Positions 50,708-60,851 of a stretch of DNA of 64,000 nucleotides are shown here, one piece after another (within the stretch, counting starts at the first letter, position 1; the number at the start of each line of letters is the position of its first letter). The position numbers were made by a program, and so were the translations under genes. The notes beneath the pieces are model-generated. The model was given only the letters and a program-made list of their open reading frames with translations. It searched no databases and was not told where the DNA came from. This stretch comes from Flectonema sp. DT1601. Taxonomy: Eukaryota; Euglenozoa; Diplonemea; Diplonemida; Diplonemidae. The DNA is taken from positions 806,001 through 870,000 of the forward strand of contig OZ025813.1 of the NCBI GenBank assembly GCA_964019425.1, written 5' to 3'.

Positions 50708-51470
50708 AAGCATCGTTCTGTATTTATTCTTGTTGTTTTTTTGGTGTCGAAAGTCTAGTTTAGTGTCGCTGGTAGCAATCTTTTGTATTTTCATCTGAGG
50801 ACGATGTTGATGAGCAAGTGGGGCATCTGTTTTATGCGGATGGAATTTTTTTTTCCTCTATTTTTTTTTTTTTTTTTTGTTCTTTTTTTTTTCCCTTTTT
50901 TTTTTGCAGTAAAAGGTCCATCAAAAATACAACTGATTGACAAAACAGCAAAAAAACTTTCAGAAAACGACTGGGGCGTTGAAAAAGAAAATGCCATGCA
51001 CTGGCTGTAGCAATCTTCTTTATGGATTGTGTACTTCCTGATGCTTCACTTTTCATTTTTTCTTTTTTATTCCTCCTTGTCTTCAGTTCTATACATCCTC
51101 TCCAATGTGAGCAACCAACAGCATCCCCTGCGCGCGTACCTGTGTTGGCGGTTGTATTTTTTTTCTTAGTTTAGTGTAGGGGGGTACTAATTCTGGCTTT
51201 TTTTTTGCGAAAATACCCTCCTCTTCGTGCGGAGGGTCTAAGGTCACAGAGTAAAGTCAGACAAATGCGAAATAACCCTTCTTCCCGTGTCGAGCGGGGT
51301 CAATTGTAGTTTGGCCATTCTTATTTAGTTTATTTTATCATATCTTATACTACAGATCACAAAAAAAAAAAAAAAAAAAAAAAAAAATAGTTCCAAACGG
51401 GTCTGTTTTATTATTTCTACGGAATCGTTCCTTTTTTATTTTTTAAAATATTATTTTTCACTACAAGGAA
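50708..51470. other. Spacer with exon-like pieces and two related hairpins
   Basis: Two protein-like open segments (about 50770-50850 and 50910-51010) flank a T-rich tract that ends in TTTTTGCAG. A duplicated hairpin unit lies at 51206-51300. An A run covers 51361-51387. Acceptor CACTACAAG for the next gene ends at 51467. None of these is a confident gene. Confidence 0.4.
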
Positions 51471-52806
51471 ATGGAAGATACGAACCCACCAATTGATGAG
51501 TCTTGTAAGACGATTATAAAGGAAAATGAAGAAATATCAAAATCAGCGGAACCAACTGAAGCCAGCGGTGTAAATGAGGATGCTGATGCTGCAGCAGCAT
51601 CAGCGATGTTCGATGAATTTGAGGGTTTCGATGAGGCCTTCGAAGAGTTTGAAAAGGAAGTCGACGGGGAACCACGACCGACAGAAGAATCACCGCCTCC
51701 ACTAACAGAGGAATCACCGCCTCCAGCAGAGGAAACCACCGCCATCGAAAACGACGATCTCCCTCACGAAGACTCTGAGATTTTAATAAAACCGAAGTCT
51801 AAAAAAAAAACTAGAAAATCAAAAGCTGAAAATGACTTAGAAAAAGAGCAAAAAAAGCAAGACCGTGAAAAGCGCAAGGAAGAACGAGAGCGGTCAAAAG
51901 AAGAAGTAAAACGCCGAAAGGAAGAAGTTTCTCAAAGAAAACAACTTGAGAAAGACAGATCAGAAGCGATGAAGGCATGTCAGCGAGAGCTTAGAGACAG
52001 TGCAGTAAAAATAAAAGATGTATTTGGAGCAGGTGGGAAGAAGTCTCAAGAGAAAGCAAAGCAATGGTTTGATAGTTGTTGTGAAGATCCAACGCTAAGT
52101 CAATCTGGTTTAGTTAGTGTTGGATCATTTTCGGGAACATCTCCAACACAAGCACCACCAAGACTTGCAAGAATTACATCCATGATACGCATGACTCAAG
52201 ATGAGACTGACTTAGGACCACAAGAGATACTTGACGATGACAGTAACGATTCTGATCTTGTTCTCGATATCATTGATGACGAGGAGCAAACTGACAACAC
52301 ACAACCACAACAAGATGAAGAAGCAGCCCAACTCCGTGAGCAGCAATTAATAGAACGACGTCATGAGCTGATGAAGTTCCAAACTTCTAATTCCATAAAA
52401 TTTGATATCGAAGTCGACGATTCACAATCACAATCAGTAATGGACATCTTAGAAAGGAGTAACAGCATGGGATATGGTAATAGTTTTATTAGAAGTAGAA
52501 AATCGATGATAAAAACTAACTCATTCGCAAGCAAAGACTTCGCTGCTCTCCGTGCTCGAAGTGGAAAGGACAACTCCAGCACTGTTATGTTCAAGGGAGA
52601 CTCGTCGAAATCTTCACAAAGTGCACAACAAAACACAAAGTTGTCACAACCTGGAGCTAATAAGGTATGGCTATTATTGTTTTCGTAATACTTATTTTCA
52701 AACGAACAGGTGGTTGAAGATGGGGAAAAAAAAAAAAAAAAAAAAAAAAAAACAGCTCCACTCACTGCTAGCTGCTACATCAAAGCCGAAGGCTAAGGGT
52801 AGCTGA
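51471..52806 (+). CDS. Highly charged acidic/coiled-coil protein, two exons
   Basis: Exons 51471-52664 and 52756-52806 give 414 residues ending KPKAKGS. The intron starts GTATGG and is 91 nt if the acceptor after the long A run (AAACAG, ending 52755) is used; this joins in phase 0 and puts the A run in the intron. An earlier AACAG (ending 52709) would instead translate the A run as poly-Lys and end at 52796. The N-terminal third is acidic with EFEGFDEAFEEFE and a duplicated EESPPP motif. Residues 110-175 form a basic charged helix (REKRKEERERSKEEVKRRKE). Acidic and Gln-rich stretches follow, then a Ser/Lys-rich tail around NSFIRSRKSMIKTNSF. Overall it recalls chromatin or replication scaffold proteins, but I cannot name a family. 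Confidence 0.65.
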
Positions 52807-53124
52807 CAGTGACTGCATCTCCCATTTCACATCTTCTCGCCTCCTAATAAATCGTACTTTTAAGTGCGTGCTTAGAGTTCATGTAAGTTGGTGGCTTTTT
52901 TTTAAAAAAAAAATTTGTTTTTACTAAAAAACTATTTTGTGTTCATTATTTTCCTGAAGCCTGCCTACCTTACCTCCGTAATTTACTCTTCGCTCTCTCC
53001 TGCTTTTTTTTTTTTTTTAAAGTGGGAGAACTTTTATATTGTGTCAAAAAAAAAACAACAAGCAAACCATTCTTAGAAAACGTATTTTATTTATGTTATT
53101 ACATACAGCCCACATCAACACATC
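52807..53124. other. Intergenic before RRP12
   Basis: T/A runs near 52899-52915 and 53005-53018; acceptor ACATACAG ends at 53108. Nothing else seen. Confidence 0.5.
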
Positions 53125-56100
53125 ATGGGTAAGAAAGGAAAGGTTGAGTTGAAGAAGAAGAGAGATTTGTATTTTGCACAAAAGAAGAAAGAGAAAAGAG
53201 TTGAGAGAAAGAACAGACTCAAGAACAGAAAGCCGTTGGGGCAAGATCTTCAGAACTTGCAAGACGGGTTAACAGATTTGATTAGAGAACAAGATGCTGA
53301 GCCGACTCCAGTTTCATACTTCGCATGTATTTTAAGCGTCATTGAAAGCAAGCCAGATCCTAAGAGACTTCCTCACTTTTTGATGCTGTTAGACATGAAC
53401 ATGCAATCGATTTCTGAAGGTATCTTATCTCGGCAATCCATCAAACTAATGGATACTTTATCAAACATAGTTAAGCAATACCTAGCTGATCATCTTATCG
53501 TTAGAAAGTCAATGAATTGCATAAAATCTTTATTCTCGTTGCTCAAACCAACCAGAGCAATGCTTCAGAAATTACTGTCAATGGAGCCTAATAAGTTGCA
53601 AGCTGATCACATGCCGCTCTATCACAGAGTGTTACAGAGAGCTCTTATTCAGATTCACTACAAAAATCCATCTATCTTCGATGATACTTCAGTGTTGGTA
53701 AATTTCATAAAAACTACTTCAAACTGTTTGTTTGAGGCACCTGAGAAAGTTGCCAACAGCGCTTCTGAAATTATTCAAAACGTCTTATCGAAATCGATTA
53801 CATTTCACATTGTTACACACCAACCAGAGGTTGTTAAAAAGTCACTTGTGCACCTTGAAAAATGTCTTAAAGACGCGACTTACAGAAATAATTGGGATCA
53901 CGTATGTGATTGCATTGCAAAACTACTACTGAGACTCTCATTATGTAAGAGTGCTTTGGGAGATATCGCTGAAAAATTTCCAGAAGTATGCAGCGTTGCT
54001 CTCGCGGTTGATAACATCAGAATGTTGGATGACTTTCATTTCAACACATCCGCTGATACAGCTATTGGTGCTGTTTCTAGATGTCTGTGTGCTGAAAGTA
54101 TACTTTCAATGCTTCCGTTCGATGCCTTCTGCCAAGACCCAGTAGCAGGTCGTCACTACATGCTACCAGTCTTAAGAAGAAGTATTTCTCACGATAACAT
54201 CGCGTTTTTTGTAAAAAAATTAGCACCACTTTTGGTTCAGTGTAAGCAACGTGCGGAAGAAGCACTTCTTCATAGTAAGTTATTGGAGAGGAAGACTATT
54301 TTGGGTATTCAAAGACAGATTTGGGAATTACTTCCAGGATTTGCGACTTTTCCAAGAGATCTCTGCCAAGGAACTTCTTTTAGAATCATCGCAAAGGAAC
54401 TGACGACTCTGTTTAAAGACCCAGATCTCTGTCGAATCGCATGCAGGACTTTCATTTTATTAATTGAAAAAGCAAAATATATCAAAGATTACGAACCTGA
54501 AGAAGAAAGCATGGATGAAGATTTTGATGATGCTGAGGAAGACGAAGAAGACGAGGAGGAGGAGGAAGATGAAGAACGTGAAGAAAAGAATCCAGAAGCA
54601 GACCAAGACATGGACGACGTTGAATTAATAAAACACGATGAACCAGAAATAATCATGGATCAAGTTGATGAATTGGAAGCCGCACTCCCTGACGTTCTTA
54701 AAACAGATTTCTGTGAAGCTCCTCCAGAGTCCGATCCAATCGCATTTCACATGATTTCTAAAGAACAAGCAGACTCATACTTAGGTCTGATGAGTACCTT
54801 CGCTAAGAACATCATTCCTTTAATCTGTAATGCTATTGAAAGAGAAGAAGTTGACGAAAATCGTAAGCAGCTCATGCTTCAAACCCTCCGCTCATACGCT
54901 TCCATCGCTGATGCTAACGTATTGAACTCCGTCTTTAAAGAAGTCGCAAACACCCTTCAGAATGTTAGCATGTCGGAAGAAGATCAACTTAAGAATCAAA
55001 CAATGATGGAAATCGGATGTGTCATTGCTGAGTATCTCGATGAAGCATCACTTCAAGTCTTGTTAGGATTCATTGAACCATTATTATACACGCAGTATGA
55101 TGATTATACTTTGCAGAAAAAGTCATACAAAGCTTTGGCTAGGATTTGTAAAACACGTGGAGCTGTTGTTTCACGTCAATTGGATTCGTTGACGCAATTA
55201 TTATCGAGATCTCAACCTCACGTTGGACCATCATCACAGAGAGAGAGAATTCATTGTATTATGCACTGCGCTGTCCTTCATTACGAGAATAATGAGATTG
55301 AAAAACTACACAACTACATCACAGCCACTCTTCCTGAAGTTATCCTTTCCCTAAAGGAAATCAATTCAAGAACTAGAGATACAGCCTTCTCATGTCTCGC
55401 AGCCTATGCTGAGCTACTAAAGGTTAATAATTTCACAAGAAACCTTCTTGCTGGACTCGCAGGAACAACCCCTACCCTGGTAAGTTGTACTATAATTACA
55501 CTTGGTAAAATGCTCATGGAATACCACGAGACTATTGATAAGGATCTGAAACAAACCGTCATCAAGGCTTGTGTTGCCTTCATAAGGCACAGATCGAATG
55601 AGATTAAAAACGCCGCAATGAGTATGGCAAGACTAGCAATAAAAATATCTCGTGAAGATCCAGAAATTCTTGAGTGCCTAGAAGAACAATTAGAAGGAAT
55701 GGTTCAAGCATGTGTCTCATGGACATCCCAACCAAAGATCCCCGGCAATACGAGAAGAGCTGTGAGAATGCTTATTGAAAGGTGTATTAAAAGGTTTGGA
55801 ATGGATCATTTAAGACAAGTCTTTCCAGAAGATCATATGCAGTACTTGTTTTACATTGAAAAGGAACGCAAGAAGGAAATAAACAAAACCCTTCGAGAGA
55901 AAAAACTTAGACAGAAATCCCGTGAACAGAAATTCAACAACGTATTCTACAAGGAAGAAAAACAAAAAATTGCGATGCCTGGACAGGAAACTGAACTCGA
56001 TCTGTTCGATGATGCGATTGTTAAAAAGTTCGTAAGCAGCAGCAACCAAGCAGGAACAATCCTAGACCCACGTAAGGAGAGAGGTAAGGACGACGGCATG

Positions 56101-56622
56101 CACGTTTCTCTATCAGCGAACAACCAATTAGTTGTTCAGTCAGAAAACGAGTACAAAAGAGACAAGAGACAACAATTATTAGAAAAAAGAATGTCCGAAA
56201 TGAAGGGAACCAGACGTGCTGGTCTAGAAACACTCGGAGGCGATGTACTCCAAAAGCGCAGACGTAACGACAGCGATGATGATGAGCCGGCTGTGTTCGA
56301 TGCCGCCGCACAGGCTGCAAGAGATGAGTTACGTGCACTTCAAAAGAGACTCAAACCAGAGAAGGATGGTCAATCTCGTCGTAGTCGTGTTGAATCGGAT
56401 GTTCGCACAGGATCTCAATACCGAGCAAAGAGTGGTGGAGATATTAAAAAGGGAGCTATTGATCCATACGCATACGTTCCTCTCAATGCTAAATACCTCA
56501 ACAAACGTCACCGTATGAAAGCAATCAGTAGAGTGGATTCTGTTAACGAATCCGTTCCGAAGGGTAACAAAGCAAAGTTCGGGGGATCTCAGAAAAAACA
56601 ATCTGCAAGAAAACAACGCTAG
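53125..56622 (+). CDS. RRP12: RRP12-like ribosome biogenesis factor
   Basis: 1165 residues, one exon, close to the yeast and human lengths (about 1230-1300). The N-terminus is Lys/Arg-rich. The body is a string of HEAT-like helical repeats. The NUC173 region, the family hallmark, lies in the first half (around residues 240-440). A long acidic insert (residues about 460-500, EDEEDEEEEEDEE) separates the halves. The block VAFIRHRSNEIKNAAM, then TRRAVRMLIERCIKRFG and YIEKERKKEINK, matches the conserved C-terminal part of RRP12. The tail is basic and Gln/Lys-rich, with RMKAISRVDS near the end. RRP12 works in the nucleolus and in nuclear export of both ribosomal subunits. Start lies 16 nt after an ACATACAG acceptor. 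Confidence 0.9.
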   Translation: MGKKGKVELKKKRDLYFAQKKKEKRVERKNRLKNRKPLGQDLQNLQDGLTDLIREQDAEPTPVSYFACILSVIESKPDPKRLPHFLMLLDMNMQSISEGILSRQSIKLMDTLSNIVKQYLADHLIVRKSMNCIKSLFSLLKPTRAMLQKLLSMEPNKLQADHMPLYHRVLQRALIQIHYKNPSIFDDTSVLVNFIKTTSNCLFEAPEKVANSASEIIQNVLSKSITFHIVTHQPEVVKKSLVHLEKCLKDATYRNNWDHVCDCIAKLLLRLSLCKSALGDIAEKFPEVCSVALAVDNIRMLDDFHFNTSADTAIGAVSRCLCAESILSMLPFDAFCQDPVAGRHYMLPVLRRSISHDNIAFFVKKLAPLLVQCKQRAEEALLHSKLLERKTILGIQRQIWELLPGFATFPRDLCQGTSFRIIAKELTTLFKDPDLCRIACRTFILLIEKAKYIKDYEPEEESMDEDFDDAEEDEEDEEEEEDEEREEKNPEADQDMDDVELIKHDEPEIIMDQVDELEAALPDVLKTDFCEAPPESDPIAFHMISKEQADSYLGLMSTFAKNIIPLICNAIEREEVDENRKQLMLQTLRSYASIADANVLNSVFKEVANTLQNVSMSEEDQLKNQTMMEIGCVIAEYLDEASLQVLLGFIEPLLYTQYDDYTLQKKSYKALARICKTRGAVVSRQLDSLTQLLSRSQPHVGPSSQRERIHCIMHCAVLHYENNEIEKLHNYITATLPEVILSLKEINSRTRDTAFSCLAAYAELLKVNNFTRNLLAGLAGTTPTLVSCTIITLGKMLMEYHETIDKDLKQTVIKACVAFIRHRSNEIKNAAMSMARLAIKISREDPEILECLEEQLEGMVQACVSWTSQPKIPGNTRRAVRMLIERCIKRFGMDHLRQVFPEDHMQYLFYIEKERKKEINKTLREKKLRQKSREQKFNNVFYKEEKQKIAMPGQETELDLFDDAIVKKFVSSSNQAGTILDPRKERGKDDGMHVSLSANNQLVVQSENEYKRDKRQQLLEKRMSEMKGTRRAGLETLGGDVLQKRRRNDSDDDEPAVFDAAAQAARDELRALQKRLKPEKDGQSRRSRVESDVRTGSQYRAKSGGDIKKGAIDPYAYVPLNAKYLNKRHRMKAISRVDSVNESVPKGNKAKFGGSQKKQSARKQR

Positions 56623-57329
56623 GGCTCAAACCTGAACTAAAAAGTACGCTAACAGATGTTGGAACAACTACTGTTTAGACAGGTACCCTTTAAGACCTGT
56701 CTTCTGTAGATGTGACTGGTAAGTCAACAGAGAAATAGAAGTGCTACCGAAGAGTACATTCTAACCGCGAGAGAGTACCTGAATGGGGATGTTATTTTAT
56801 GTTACGCGTCCTGTAATCGGTTGAATTAATGTCTTATTTTTTTTGAAGTGTTTCCCCACTCAAAACCTTCCAAAAACCCCCATTCTGGATCAGTAAAAAT
56901 CATCAACGACGCTTTGCTTTTATCAAGGGAGTTCTTTTTATTTTTTTCCCCCCTTCTTTTTTTTCTTCGCTTTTTTCTTTTTTTTCCCCCAATTTTCAAT
57001 TTCCATATTTTTTATTGAAAAAGAGCGTCAAATCGGATTGTTGGTTTTTGTTGTGAATGTTTCAGCTTTTTAGAATTTAAAAAAAAAAAAAAAAACTAAA
57101 AAAAAAAAAAAAGAGAGAGATAATTTCAGTAAGTAATCTAACTGTTTAAGGAGAGCTCTCGTTGACTTCACAACAGACCTGCCGATTCTAAAAAAAAGAT
57201 CATTCTCAAAGTCGTATCAGATAATTTCGTAATCCCTGCTATTCATTGTTCCCCTTGTTTTGGTGTTTTTTTATAAATGATTTTTGTTACTCTTTTCAGT
57301 TACTTTGCTCAGATATTACACAAAAAAAG
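56623..57329. other. Intergenic before the sirtuin gene
   Basis: Pyrimidine-rich from 56930 to 57000, A runs at 57079-57112, and two acceptor-like sites, CTCTTTTCAG (ending 57299) and TTTGCTCAG (ending 57312). No gene. Confidence 0.5.
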
Positions 57330-58355
57330 ATGGCTTCAACAGTTGACGCAAAACGTGTCAAGGAAAAGTATGATGATGATGACACGATGAATGCTAAGCT
57401 TGATATCCTCCATAAGATGATGAAGGAAAGTAGTTACACGGTGTTTTATACTGGTGCTGGGGTATCAACCAGTGCGGGTATCAGAGACTACCGTGGACCC
57501 TCTGGAGCATGGACCGAGAAGCGAATTAAATCTCTCTCACTGTCAACAAAGAAATCTGATAAAGAAGAATTAAAAAAACTGCTCGAAGAAAGGGAAAAAG
57601 AAAAAAAAAAGTCATCGAAAAAAGTGTGCAGCTTAGATGCCGACCCTGGACCTACCCACATGGCGATGGTAAAAATGATGGAGAAGAAGTTAGCACACTA
57701 TGTGATTACAACTAACTTAGACGGGTTGTTTAGAAAAGCAGGACTAAAATCACACATTGATCACTGTTTACTTCACGGTGATATATATGTCGAAAGATGT
57801 ACAGGTTGTGGAACAGAATATGAGCGTAACTATCACGTTAGACACGCTCATAGAAAAGTCCATGATCACAGTGTCTTTACGTGTGGTAGCTGTGGTTCAA
57901 AGCCACCAACAACAAACCCACCAAAGGTTGGAACCGAATCAAAGAATTGCGGTACTAAGGATACTCATATTAATTTCGGTGAATGTCTCGATGACATTGA
58001 CTGGAATGAAGCTGATGAACACACATCAAAAGCAGATCTCTGTATCGTTTTGGGTACAAGCATGTCCTTGAGGCATATTACTCATTTTCCATTTCAGGCG
58101 AAGAAAGTTTGTATTATCAACTTGCAGGCAACTCCTGATGATCGCAAAGCAGATTTACGAATTTGGGGTACCTGTGATTCGACAATGCAAGGACTGCTTA
58201 GTAGATTCAACTTGATTGCGGATGCTGTACCAGTATGGCAGCCTCAGGATCCTTTATCAAGGGCAGAGCTCATCAAAAGAGGTGTCGCACAGAAATATAT
58301 CGAAGCTGCTGAAAGATTAGCCAAGAAAACAACCAGCCGACTCAATGTTTCTTGA
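57330..58355 (+). CDS. SIRT6/7-like NAD-dependent deacylase
   Basis: 341 residues from ATG 57330, 17 nt after the nearer acceptor. The Rossmann core has TGAGVSTSAGIRDYRGPSG (41-59), a class IV (SIRT6/SIRT7) form. Catalytic His149 is in LLHGDIYVERC. Cysteines C157, C160, C185, C188 and C207 are candidates for the four zinc ligands. HINFGECLDD and VLGTSMSLRHI complete the NAD pocket. A Lys/Glu-rich helix (about 64-98) interrupts the domain between the DYRG and GPTHMA blocks, as in SIRT7. The usual TQN-x-D motif reads TTNLDG (127-132), with Thr in place of the conserved Gln, which may change activity. SIRT6/7 proteins act in the nucleus or nucleolus on histone H3. Exact substrate here is unknown. 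Confidence 0.88.
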   Translation: MASTVDAKRVKEKYDDDDTMNAKLDILHKMMKESSYTVFYTGAGVSTSAGIRDYRGPSGAWTEKRIKSLSLSTKKSDKEELKKLLEEREKEKKKSSKKVCSLDADPGPTHMAMVKMMEKKLAHYVITTNLDGLFRKAGLKSHIDHCLLHGDIYVERCTGCGTEYERNYHVRHAHRKVHDHSVFTCGSCGSKPPTTNPPKVGTESKNCGTKDTHINFGECLDDIDWNEADEHTSKADLCIVLGTSMSLRHITHFPFQAKKVCIINLQATPDDRKADLRIWGTCDSTMQGLLSRFNLIADAVPVWQPQDPLSRAELIKRGVAQKYIEAAERLAKKTTSRLNVS

Positions 58356-58775
58356 ATGTCTGAATGATTACTGAAATAGTAGCGTTCTTTCTCTCTATTT
58401 ATCAATATTGTTTACTTTACGGGTTACTGTAGAAGTAAGTCATCTCAATGTATTATAGGTTGAGGTGATGTAAAAAAAAAAAAAAAAAAGAAAAAATAAA
58501 TTACAGTTCCACTCAAAAATGAATTATTGAATCCTTCGCCCTAGCCAAAAAAAAAAAAAAAAAAAAACTTTCCTCACCAAAAAAACAAGAAGATTGACTC
58601 TTGTTAGCCGCCCTAACTCTTTGGCTGTCTGTTGATTGATTGATACGTTGTACGGTTCATGTCATGTTCTACAGGCCTTCTCTCCCCCCCTCCCTCTTAT
58701 CCCTTCCCTCTTCCCAACCCTTATCAATACGCACGTATATCATTCACTATTGGTTCCTGCTACTATCTGTATTAA
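58356..58775. other. Intergenic and leader of the Pumilio gene
   Basis: A runs at 58472-58489 and 58546-58567; a TTCTACAG acceptor ends at 58674, which would leave a pyrimidine-rich leader of about 100 nt. Confidence 0.5.
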
Positions 58776-60851
58776 ATGGGTATGGGATACGAAGATGATG
58801 TTCTGAAGCTGATTGGAGACAGAGACGATGAGGAGCAGAACGGTTGCACGGTTGGCGACCCGAGTGAGATTGGAAGAAATTTGGTAAGACCAAACACAGA
58901 ACCACCACCTACTACCGGCATATTCGGATTTGGAGCGAGAGAAAAACTCGGGTCAATGATGGACAAAGTAGCATCAGGAGAGTGGGGAACAGGAAACAGT
59001 GATGAGGAAGATACAAAGGCTTGGGATGATTTTAATGCGGTACTAAACAGTAGCGTTAATAACACAACTAATCCAGTATCAGCATCAACACCAACAGCAT
59101 CCAGCAGTAACAATAATGTAAGCATCCCATCGCCAAACAATGCGAATAGTGTGCCGAGTGTTGTAGCTCCAGTCGCATCAGAGCAAAGTGTTGGAGGATT
59201 GAATGAGGCGTCAATGATAGTGCAGCAATTGCAGCAGAAGTCAATTCCACAAATGGGAAATCAAAATGATTTAGCGAGTCTTAACTTTACGAATACTGCT
59301 AAACCAGGAGTTGATATGTTCATGCCTCAACGTCAAGGACATCATTACCATCATCAACAACTTCATCATCCTCATCAACATGTTCATCATCTTAGTCATC
59401 AGCAACAACAGCAGCAGCAACAACAACAACATCCCCAGTTTCAGCAATCTTTTCAGCAGCCTCTTAGTCAGCAACCACAACCCCGTTCTCACCTTGGAAA
59501 CAATGGAAACATGTTGAATGGTCATCCTCATCAACATAACCCCCACATGCAGAAACCACACCAAGACTACCACAGCAACAACAACAGCAACAATAACAGC
59601 AACAACAACAACAATAACGCCAACGCCTCTCAAATGGGTGGTGGCAAGGGTGGTGGATACCACGGTGGTAAAGGTGACAAACATGGAGGAGGAGGCAAGG
59701 GAAAGCGCAACCAAGCTAACCCGCTAGTTGAGGAAATAAAAAAGAAGTCTGGAGGGCGTCTTGAGCTTCCATCCTTTATGGGCAACGTAATTGAGTTCTC
59801 AAGGGATCAGGAAGGATCTAGATTAATACAACGAAAGCTTGAGCAGGTATTTTTATTAATCCAACCAATATATAACATAATAACCAAAAAAAAAACAAAA
59901 AAAACACAGACTGCTCAAAACGGTGATCTCGGAAGGAGGCAACTCGGAATGATATTTGATGAGATATTACCGAGTGCTCTTCCACTTATGACTGACGTCT
60001 TTGGAAATTATGTCATTCAGAAACTGCTAGAATTCGGAGAGGATCAACACCGACTAGTACTGTGTAGTACCATTAAAGGACACGTCATTGATTTAACACT
60101 GCAGACGTATGGATGTCGTGTAATTCAAAAAACCCTAGACTTGGTACCTGTTGATGTTCAGGTTGAAATCATTTCTGAAATAAAGGGAAACGTACCAACA
60201 TGTGTGGTTGATCAAAACGGCAATCACGTAATACAAAAATGCATTGAAATCATGCCTGATCTCTCTTGTTTTATAATACAAGAGTTTGCTGGACATGTTA
60301 AGGAACTTGCTACTCATCCATATGGTTGTAGAGTAATTCAGAAAACACTTGAGTATAGCAGAAGGCATCCAAAGTCTGCTTTGGCTAGAGCATGTGTTCC
60401 AGTTTTGAATGAAATCGCGAGTAATGTAAAACTACTAGTAATGAACCAAAATGGAAACTATGTTGTACAGCACGTCATGACTAATGCTCCAAACTACAAT
60501 GGTGATATAGTTCAGGGGCTGCTTGGGATCTTTCCACAGTTGAGTTGTCATAAATTTGCGAGTAATGTCGCGGAAAAAGTTTACCAATTCTCAAACGAAA
60601 GTATCAGACGAACAATTATCCTATCAATCACAAAAGCAGCCAATGATGGAAGCATTCCATTAGTGGTCATGATGCGTGATCAGTTTGGTAATTACGTTGT
60701 TCAGAAGATGCTTGATTTTGGTGAAAACTGCGCTGTTTTGTTAGCAAAACACATAAAGCCGCACTACCCAATTCTACACCGTATGAATCACGGAAAACAT
60801 ATTATTACTCGGATCGAGAGGATTGAACAATCAGGTCCTAATAGGTCATAA
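58776..60851 (+). CDS. Pumilio/PUF family RNA-binding protein, two exons
   Basis: Exons 58776-59846 and 59910-60851 give 670 residues. The 63-nt intron (GTATTT ... CACACAG) keeps the frame and has no stop, but removing it restores an uninterrupted first PUF repeat. The N-terminal half is low-complexity: Asn/Ser-rich, then His/Gln tracts and a Gly/Lys-rich HGGGGKGK stretch. The C-terminal half holds eight PUF repeats. The base-reading residues are S-R-Q, N-Y-Q, C-R-Q, N-H-Q, C-R-Q, N-Y-Q, S-N-E and N-Y-Q for repeats 1 to 8, the same set as human PUM1, so the preferred RNA should be UGUAUAUA-like. PUF proteins repress or stabilise mRNAs through 3' UTR sites, an important control layer where transcription is polycistronic. 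Confidence 0.93.
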   Translation: MGMGYEDDVLKLIGDRDDEEQNGCTVGDPSEIGRNLVRPNTEPPPTTGIFGFGAREKLGSMMDKVASGEWGTGNSDEEDTKAWDDFNAVLNSSVNNTTNPVSASTPTASSSNNNVSIPSPNNANSVPSVVAPVASEQSVGGLNEASMIVQQLQQKSIPQMGNQNDLASLNFTNTAKPGVDMFMPQRQGHHYHHQQLHHPHQHVHHLSHQQQQQQQQQQHPQFQQSFQQPLSQQPQPRSHLGNNGNMLNGHPHQHNPHMQKPHQDYHSNNNSNNNSNNNNNNANASQMGGGKGGGYHGGKGDKHGGGGKGKRNQANPLVEEIKKKSGGRLELPSFMGNVIEFSRDQEGSRLIQRKLEQVFLLIQPIYNIITKKKTKKTQTAQNGDLGRRQLGMIFDEILPSALPLMTDVFGNYVIQKLLEFGEDQHRLVLCSTIKGHVIDLTLQTYGCRVIQKTLDLVPVDVQVEIISEIKGNVPTCVVDQNGNHVIQKCIEIMPDLSCFIIQEFAGHVKELATHPYGCRVIQKTLEYSRRHPKSALARACVPVLNEIASNVKLLVMNQNGNYVVQHVMTNAPNYNGDIVQGLLGIFPQLSCHKFASNVAEKVYQFSNESIRRTIILSITKAANDGSIPLVVMMRDQFGNYVVQKMLDFGENCAVLLAKHIKPHYPILHRMNHGKHIITRIERIEQSGPNRS

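Noticed and set aside
59847-59909. Extra 21 residues inside PUF repeat 1
   Set aside because: The segment has donor and acceptor ends and interrupts a conserved repeat, so it is an in-frame intron and not protein.
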